Positions 59,712-64,000 of a DNA stretch of 64,000 nucleotides are shown here, piece after piece. Each line of letters opens with the position of its first letter. The stretch's first letter is position 1. Both the position numbers and the translations under genes were made by a program. The DNA comes from Bacteroidota bacterium (GTDB taxonomy: Bacteria > Bacteroidota > Bacteroidia > Palsa-948): assembly GCA_016195025.1 (NCBI GenBank), contig JACQAL010000016.1, positions 83,957 to 147,956 of the forward strand, read 5' to 3'. The notes under the pieces are model-generated. The model ran no database searches. It saw nothing but the letters and a program-made list of their open reading frames with translations, and was not told the origin of the DNA.

Positions 59712-61289
59712 ATGAACGAACTTCATTCTCTCCTGCATAGTTTGACCAGCGCTGAATGGGCAGCGTTCCGCAATTACCTCACCTGCTTCACCACCTATAA
59801 TAAGGAAGACCTCAAACAAGTGCAGTTAGCCGAAATGCTCATGCAGGAAAACATTTCTCCCACGCACGCGCAATGCTGCATACAACTTTACGGCACCAGG
59901 AATGCGCATGAGTTTGACGATTTGAAATACCGCCTCAAAGAAAAAACATTGGACTTTCTGCTCACCGATATTTCGTGCGACAAGAAGAAAGAACTGGATG
60001 AAGCCGATTACGCCATCATTAAAATAAAAAAGAAGAGCGCGCAGTTCCAGCACCTGTTTTATTCAAAAAAAAGAATCCATTTATTATATGGTTTGCTCGA
60101 TGAAATTATTTCCCTCGCAAAAGAATACGAACATTATTCATCCTTGGCAGAACACCTCCGGTTAAAGAAAGCAATAACAGGTCCTAAAAGCAGCCAAAAA
60201 GAATTTGAAAAGATAAGTAAGGAAATGAATTATTATTCCGAATGCAGCCGCATGATAAACCAGGCAGAGCAGCGCTATTACGAACTCATCATACTGCTTG
60301 AGTATTCCGGCAAGCCCGCTGAAAAAAAACTATCCGCCTTCTTTGAAAATGCAATTGGAGAATTAGACGGATACTACCAGCAAACAAAATCGCCCCTGAT
60401 AAAATACCACCGCAAGTTTTTAGAACTGGGATTTTACCTGCATAAAAAAAGTTACACCACTGCCCGCACCGTTTGTCTGGAGTTGCTCGGCATTGTGCGC
60501 AGCAACAAATCCGTTTACCGCAGGCAGCGCATAGGCGTGGTGTACGATAACCTTTCGCGCTGCGAGTGTTACCTCGGCAACTTTCAGCAGGCAATCGAAT
60601 GGGCGCAGCACGCACAAAAGCAGTTCAATGCCGCTTCTGAAAATTACTGCATTGCGCTGGAGCAGGAGTTCTACGCGCTCTTCGCGCTGAAACAATACGA
60701 GCCCGCGCTCGCGCTTGCCGAGAGAATGCTTTCCTCCGCCACCGAAAAAGAACTCGGAAAGTTCCGCTACGCAAAATACCAGTTGCTGCGCGCCAACGCG
60801 CTGTTCCAACTCCGCAGGTTCACCCAGGCATTAAACATTCTCTCGCAGGAATGGGAAATCTCCAAAGACAAAGAGGGCTGGGAAACCGGCTTGCGCGTGC
60901 TGAAAATAATGACGCTGCTCGAAATGAAAAAAGAAAGCGAAGCCACGCTAAACATTCTCGCGCTCAAACAATTTTTCAAACGCATGGGCAGCGCAAGCCC
61001 GCGCGATAAAATTATTCTCAACCTGCTCATGCAGGCGCAGCGCGCAGGATTTATGTTTAACCTGCTCAACGGAGTGGCGCACGAAAATATTGCTAAACTC
61101 AGCCCTCCCTCCCCCCGAAGGGGTGAACATGCGCGCGCAGCCCTCTCCCCTTCGGGGAGAGATGGAGAGGGGCTTCTCTCCTGGCAGCCCTTCACCCCCG
61201 AAGTAATTCCTTTCCACCAATGGTTTGCTTCCAGGATGCCTGCCGGAAAAAAGAAAACAACAGAGAAAGAATTCGCGCAGGAGAGCTAA
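59712..61289 (+). CDS. TPR-like helical-repeat protein with two in-frame palindromes
   Basis: 525 residues, cytoplasmic, almost entirely helical. Repeats of about 34-40 residues in the middle (YDNLSRCECYLGNFQQAIEWAQHAQKQF; FYALFALKQYEPALALAERML; RYAKYQLLRANALFQLRRFTQAL). The N terminus (LTSAEWAAFRNYLTCF) resembles other uncharacterised Bacteroidota TPR-like proteins. Residues about 464-487 (SPPSPRRGEHARAALSPSG...) are encoded by two adjacent palindromic elements; the last 40 residues after them are still conserved-looking. Function unknown; a scaffold role is plausible. Confidence 0.72.
   Translation: MNELHSLLHSLTSAEWAAFRNYLTCFTTYNKEDLKQVQLAEMLMQENISPTHAQCCIQLYGTRNAHEFDDLKYRLKEKTLDFLLTDISCDKKKELDEADYAIIKIKKKSAQFQHLFYSKKRIHLLYGLLDEIISLAKEYEHYSSLAEHLRLKKAITGPKSSQKEFEKISKEMNYYSECSRMINQAEQRYYELIILLEYSGKPAEKKLSAFFENAIGELDGYYQQTKSPLIKYHRKFLELGFYLHKKSYTTARTVCLELLGIVRSNKSVYRRQRIGVVYDNLSRCECYLGNFQQAIEWAQHAQKQFNAASENYCIALEQEFYALFALKQYEPALALAERMLSSATEKELGKFRYAKYQLLRANALFQLRRFTQALNILSQEWEISKDKEGWETGLRVLKIMTLLEMKKESEATLNILALKQFFKRMGSASPRDKIILNLLMQAQRAGFMFNLLNGVAHENIAKLSPPSPRRGEHARAALSPSGRDGEGLLSWQPFTPEVIPFHQWFASRMPAGKKKTTEKEFAQES
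61102..61174. repeat. Two adjacent GC-rich palindromes in frame
   Basis: CCCTCCCTCCCCCCGAAGGGG then a GCGCGCGCAG joint, then CCTCTCCCCTTCGGGGAGAG and ATGGAGAGGGG. Same type as the other in-frame elements, here as a tandem pair. Confidence 0.72.
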
Positions 61290-61320
61290 CCCGTGGAAAA
61301 CAACCGGGGAGCAAAAAAAA

Positions 61321-61641
61321 CTAATCAATAATTACGACTTTATTTTTTAACGACCTGTGTCTTTTCACTTCAGCAAGAATTGTATTTGCGATGGATTTAA
61401 AATCTTTAGTTCTCGCTTGCAGGAAAATAATTCCGTAATGAGTTTGGTTGATAAACCGGTCGTCTAAAAAATCTTTATCATACGTAACAATAGTCATTTT
61501 TGCCCGCAGCGAATAATTGAAAATAAGTTCATCCCCGCTTCCCGCATATTTTGTTTTTATAATATGCCTGACAGGAATATTGTTTCCGCTTAAGTGGATA
61601 AAAATATCGTGAGGAATGTTTTCGTCAAGAAGCAAGCGCAT
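61321..61641 (-). CDS. DUF5615 PIN-like toxin
   Basis: 106 residues. Mut7-C/PIN-like: MRLLLDENIPHDIF (Asp6, Glu7), then IVTYDKDFLD with two more Asp, matching the acidic metal site of a ribonuclease. Normally paired with a DUF433 protein, as here; its start overlaps that gene by 17 bp. Likely RNase toxin. Confidence 0.85.
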   Translation of the reverse strand: MRLLLDENIPHDIFIHLSGNNIPVRHIIKTKYAGSGDELIFNYSLRAKMTIVTYDKDFLDDRFINQTHYGIIFLQARTKDFKSIANTILAEVKRHRSLKNKVVIID

Positions 61642-61873
61642 GAGTGAACAATATCTCCTCGCGTTTTAGCCGTTTGGCAGAATAGCCCAATGCAGCAAGA
61701 ATGTCTGCCTTGGTTAACTGAGGGTATTGAAGAAGAATATCGGCAAACGCCCAATCACTCGCAAGAAGTTCAAGAATAAGTTCAACAGAAATTCGTGTTC
61801 CCTGAACAATAGGTTTGCCCCTTAGAATTTTAGGGTTAAAAGTAATACGGCTTTTTACAAAAGATTTTTTCAT
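61625..61873 (-). CDS. DUF433 antitoxin
   Basis: 82 residues. Typical DUF433 motif: ITFNPKILRGKPIVQGTRISVELILELLASDW, then the helix-turn-helix-like YPQLTKADILAALGY. Encodes the antitoxin and probable autoregulator of the DUF5615 toxin. A TATCTTTG box is at 61895-61902. Confidence 0.88.
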   Translation of the reverse strand: MKKSFVKSRITFNPKILRGKPIVQGTRISVELILELLASDWAFADILLQYPQLTKADILAALGYSAKRLKREEILFTHALAS

Positions 61874-61894
61874 TGCCTGTCATTATTCTGATAC

Positions 61895-61902
61895 AAAGAT
61901 AT
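61895..61902 (-). promoter_or_regulatory. -7 promoter box for the DUF433/DUF5615 pair
   Basis: Minus strand TATCTTTG, fits TAnnTTTG, 21 nt upstream of ATG 61873. Confidence 0.5.
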
Positions 61903-61966
61903 AAATTATTATTTGCCCTGCTCCCGTGAGAGAAAGAAAGGGCGCATCAGATATACTGAACGAACA

Positions 61967-62064
61967 TGAGTTTGCAAGAAACTTACAAGTCAGCAGTCCG
62001 CAATCTTCAGTCGGCAATTTTGCTGACTGTGGACTGGAGATTGGCGACTTGTTTTGCAAACTCA
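61967..62064. repeat. 98-bp imperfect palindrome with 11-bp perfect ends
   Basis: Ends TGAGTTTGCAA and TTGCAAACTCA. Inside, 'cagtc'-type words are repeated in inverted orientation (AAGTCAGCAGTCCGCAATC against GATTGGCGACTT and GCTGACTGTGG). MITE-like layout; it lies between the hemF stop and the DUF433 promoter. Confidence 0.72.
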
Positions 62065-62082
62065 AACAGCATTAGTATACGT

Positions 62083-62982
62083 TTAATCAGCCCACTCCAT
62101 TCCTTTCTTCAGCAATGAACTTGTTTTTTCTTCCGCGGAATTTTTTTCGGGAATAAAATCATAGAGCCATGTTGCTTCGGGCGGCAAACTCATCAGGATG
62201 GATTCTGTCCGCCCGTTTGTTTCCAATCCGAATTTGGTTCCGCGGTCATACACTAAATTGAATTCGGCATATCTTCCCCTGCGCAGCAGTTGCCATTGCT
62301 TTTCTTTTTCTGCGAACGGCTTGTCTTTGTTTTTCCGGACGAGGTGCATATATATAGGAAGAAAAATATTTCCGACAGCCATGACGAATTCGAAAAATTG
62401 CCCCAGCGGTATTTTTAACTGCGATTCATCCCTGCCCATGTGGTCAAAGAAAATTCCCCCGATGCCGCGCGTTTCATTTCTATGCGGGATGAAAAAATAG
62501 TCATCCGCCCGTTTTTTGAATTCGGGATAAAACGAAGGATGAAACCTGCTGCAGGTTGCTTTCAGCGTTTGATGAAAATAGTTTGCATCGGCTTCTTCAA
62601 TATAAATGGGGGTTAAATCAATTCCCCCGCCAAACCATTCTTTCGTTTCAAGTTGGAGATAACGAACGTTCATGTGAATAATGGGAACCATGGGGCTTTG
62701 CGGATGAATCACCAGTGAAACACCCGTTGCAAAAAAAGTTTTTGCTTTATTATCTCCCGCTTCTTTTGAAAGAAATTCAGGCGCATTGCCAAACACTTCC
62801 GAAAAATTCACTCCGCCTTTTTCAAAAACAGTTCCCTGCTGAATCACACGCGTTCTTCCTCCGCCACCGCCTTCGCGCGTCCATACATCTTCCTGAAACG
62901 TTGCCGAGCCGTCAAGTTCTTCCAGCCCTTTGCAAATAGTATCCTGAAGATTTCTAAAATAGTTTGCTGCTTCCGCTTTCAT
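62083..62982 (-). CDS. hemF: Oxygen-dependent coproporphyrinogen III oxidase
   Basis: 299 residues. Converts coproporphyrinogen III to protoporphyrinogen IX using O2. Motifs: TREGGGGGRTRV, VSLVIHPQSPMVPIIHMNVRYL, GGIDLTPIYIEEADANYFHQTLKATC, RGIGGIFFDH, and RRGRYAEFNLVYDRGTKFGLETNGRTESILMSLPP. Full length. An ACTAAT-type element abuts its start codon. Indicates an aerobic way of life. Confidence 0.95.
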   Translation of the reverse strand: MKAEAANYFRNLQDTICKGLEELDGSATFQEDVWTREGGGGGRTRVIQQGTVFEKGGVNFSEVFGNAPEFLSKEAGDNKAKTFFATGVSLVIHPQSPMVPIIHMNVRYLQLETKEWFGGGIDLTPIYIEEADANYFHQTLKATCSRFHPSFYPEFKKRADDYFFIPHRNETRGIGGIFFDHMGRDESQLKIPLGQFFEFVMAVGNIFLPIYMHLVRKNKDKPFAEKEKQWQLLRRGRYAEFNLVYDRGTKFGLETNGRTESILMSLPPEATWLYDFIPEKNSAEEKTSSLLKKGMEWAD

Positions 62983-62983
62983 C

Positions 62984-63017
62984 TGCTAATTTACTAATGC
63001 GTACTAATGTACTAATA
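62984..63017. repeat. Half-copy of the ACTAAT element upstream of hemF
   Basis: CTGCTAATTTACTAATGCG then TACTAATGTACTAAT, matching the left half of the elements at 2396 and 52751. Begins 2 bp upstream of ATG 62982; the right half is missing. Confidence 0.6.
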
Positions 63018-63081
63018 ACAGCCGATGAGAGTAAATGCCAAAAAGAAAATTACAATTATGTGACAGAATCTTTGCCGACTG

Positions 63082-64000
63082 CTACTTTGATTTCTTGAGC
63101 GCTTGTTCAATGTCTGAAATAATATCGTCAATATGTTCCAGCCCCGCAGAAACGCGGATGAGCGCGGAAGAAATATTCACCGCTTTTCTTTCTTCTTCCG
63201 AAAGTTTTTGATGGGTGGAAGAAGCGGGATGTGTTGCAATGGTGCGCGCATCGCCCAGGTTTGCCGAGAGAGAAATCAATTCAAGCGCGTCCATAAATTT
63301 TTTTGCGCGCTCGTAGCCGCCTTTCACGGCAAAAGTTACCACTCCTCCGCCCGCTTTCATTTGCTTCTTCGCGGTTTTATATTGTGAGTGTGAAGGCAGG
63401 AAGGGGTAATTTACTTTTTCAATTTCCTTATGCTTGCTTAAATGTTCTGCCAGATGCAACGCATTCTCGCAATGCCTGTCCATGCGCACGGCAAGTGTTT
63501 CCAAACTTTTTGAAAGCACCCACGCATTGAAGGGAGAAATTGCCGGACCCGTGTTGCGGCAGAATAAATAAATTTCTTTTATTAAATCTTTTTTTCCGCA
63601 TACCACGCCACCGAGAACTCTTCCCTGTCCGTCAATAAATTTTGTGGCGGAATGTGTAATCAAATCGGCTCCGTATTTTACGGGCTGCTGCAAATAAGGC
63701 GTGGCGAAACAATTGTCCACGTGGAAAAGTAATTTATTTTTCTTCGCAACTTTTCCGAGAACTTCCAGATCAAAAATTTCCAGCCCGGGATTGGAAGGGG
63801 TTTCCACGAAAAGCATTTTCGTATTCTTCTTAATGAGTTTTTCAATCTCTTTCGGATTATCACCGTCAAAATAGGAATGTTCAATTCCCCACTTCGGAAA
63901 ATATTTTACGAGCATGGTATGCGTACTTCCGAAAATTGCGCGCGCGGAAATAATATGGTCTCCTGTTTTCAGAAATGCCATGAAACTTGCGAACACAGCA
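63082..64000 (-). CDS. O-succinylhomoserine sulfhydrylase-type PLP enzyme, partial
   Basis: The 3' ~305 codons; the 5' end lies beyond the window. Cys/Met-metabolism PLP family (fold type I): VETPSNPGLEIFDL, LFHVDNCFATPYLQQPVKYGADLITHSATKFIDGQGRVLGG with the PLP lysine in SATKF, and SLSANLGDARTIATHPASSTHQKL at the end. HSATKFIDGQGRVLGG is typical of O-succinylhomoserine sulfhydrylases (direct sulfhydrylation to homocysteine), but cystathionine gamma-synthase cannot be ruled out. Complements homoserine dehydrogenase at 44838. Confidence 0.88.
   Translation of the reverse strand, partial: AVFASFMAFLKTGDHIISARAIFGSTHTMLVKYFPKWGIEHSYFDGDNPKEIEKLIKKNTKMLFVETPSNPGLEIFDLEVLGKVAKKNKLLFHVDNCFATPYLQQPVKYGADLITHSATKFIDGQGRVLGGVVCGKKDLIKEIYLFCRNTGPAISPFNAWVLSKSLETLAVRMDRHCENALHLAEHLSKHKEIEKVNYPFLPSHSQYKTAKKQMKAGGGVVTFAVKGGYERAKKFMDALELISLSANLGDARTIATHPASSTHQKLSEEERKAVNISSALIRVSAGLEHIDDIISDIEQALKKSK

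Overview
The window looks like a chromosomal segment of an uncultivated member of the Bacteroidota. The evidence is a set of secreted proteins ending in Por/type IX secretion (T9SS) sorting domains (PNPSSG...GIYF...), promoter boxes of the TAnnTTTG type, weak Shine-Dalgarno signals, and lineage-typical families (DUF2851, fused SpmA/SpmB, long PurF, long urocanase, DUF5522). There is no prophage, insertion sequence or CRISPR array. About 60 genes are supported, mostly housekeeping, with an accessory, repeat-rich character at 13.3-15.4 kb, 36.2-36.6 kb and 51-62 kb.

Layout. 0-8.2 kb: a partial outer-membrane protein, an RmlD-like reductase, a K+ channel with RCK domain, PspC, DUF2851, pyrF, and two tandem secreted cytochrome c/copper-monooxygenase-like T9SS proteins. 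8.3-13.3 kb: a GNAT enzyme, a TMTC-like glycosyltransferase with TPRs, a small secreted protein and a large membrane glycosyltransferase. 13.4-15.4 kb: gene relics, a LytTR-like ORF, a 21-bp tandem array and a ~270-residue orphan protein. 15.4-32.7 kb: a T9SS protein, an OmpA lipoprotein, a peptide-binding lipoprotein, exonuclease III, a 1196-residue outer-membrane protein, purF, a DUF457 protein, an AI-2E-family exporter, a tandem universal stress protein, ahcY, ssb and a bacilliredoxin. 32.8-48.2 kb: a T9SS phospholipase D-like protein, SpmAB, a GIY-YIG protein, a LysM glucosaminidase, an ACC deaminase-like enzyme, hutU, proC, a flavoprotein, a cyclophilin, an SDR, a thioredoxin-like protein, homoserine dehydrogenase, a lone atpC and a second TMTC-like protein. 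48.2-54.9 kb: T9SS cargo and a signalling cluster (receiver, outer-membrane protein, initiator tRNA, LuxR-type regulator, PAS histidine kinase, chimeric receiver/STAS protein). 54.9-64 kb: three toxin-antitoxin pairs, a PKD/T9SS protein, a T9SS relic, the second orphan paralogue with its own 21-bp array, a TPR-like protein, hemF and a PLP sulfhydrylase running off the window.

The most unusual signal is a two-locus system. At 14.1-15.2 kb and 57.2-58.2 kb, distant paralogues of about 260 residues with no recognised function each follow immediately behind a short ORF built from 21-bp tandem units. Units at both loci share a GCGnnnACGC core, and at the second locus the repeat ORF overlaps the downstream gene by ATGA. 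A LytTR-like DNA-binding ORF precedes the first array. LytTR domains are known to bind direct repeats about 21-22 bp apart.

A second theme is heavy invasion by short repeats. GC-rich palindromes sit in frame inside at least five protein genes. A repeat with core GAGTCGAAG forms part of three signal peptides. Long AT-rich imperfect palindromes abut the start codons of several genes, two of them flanking the histidine kinase in opposite orientation.
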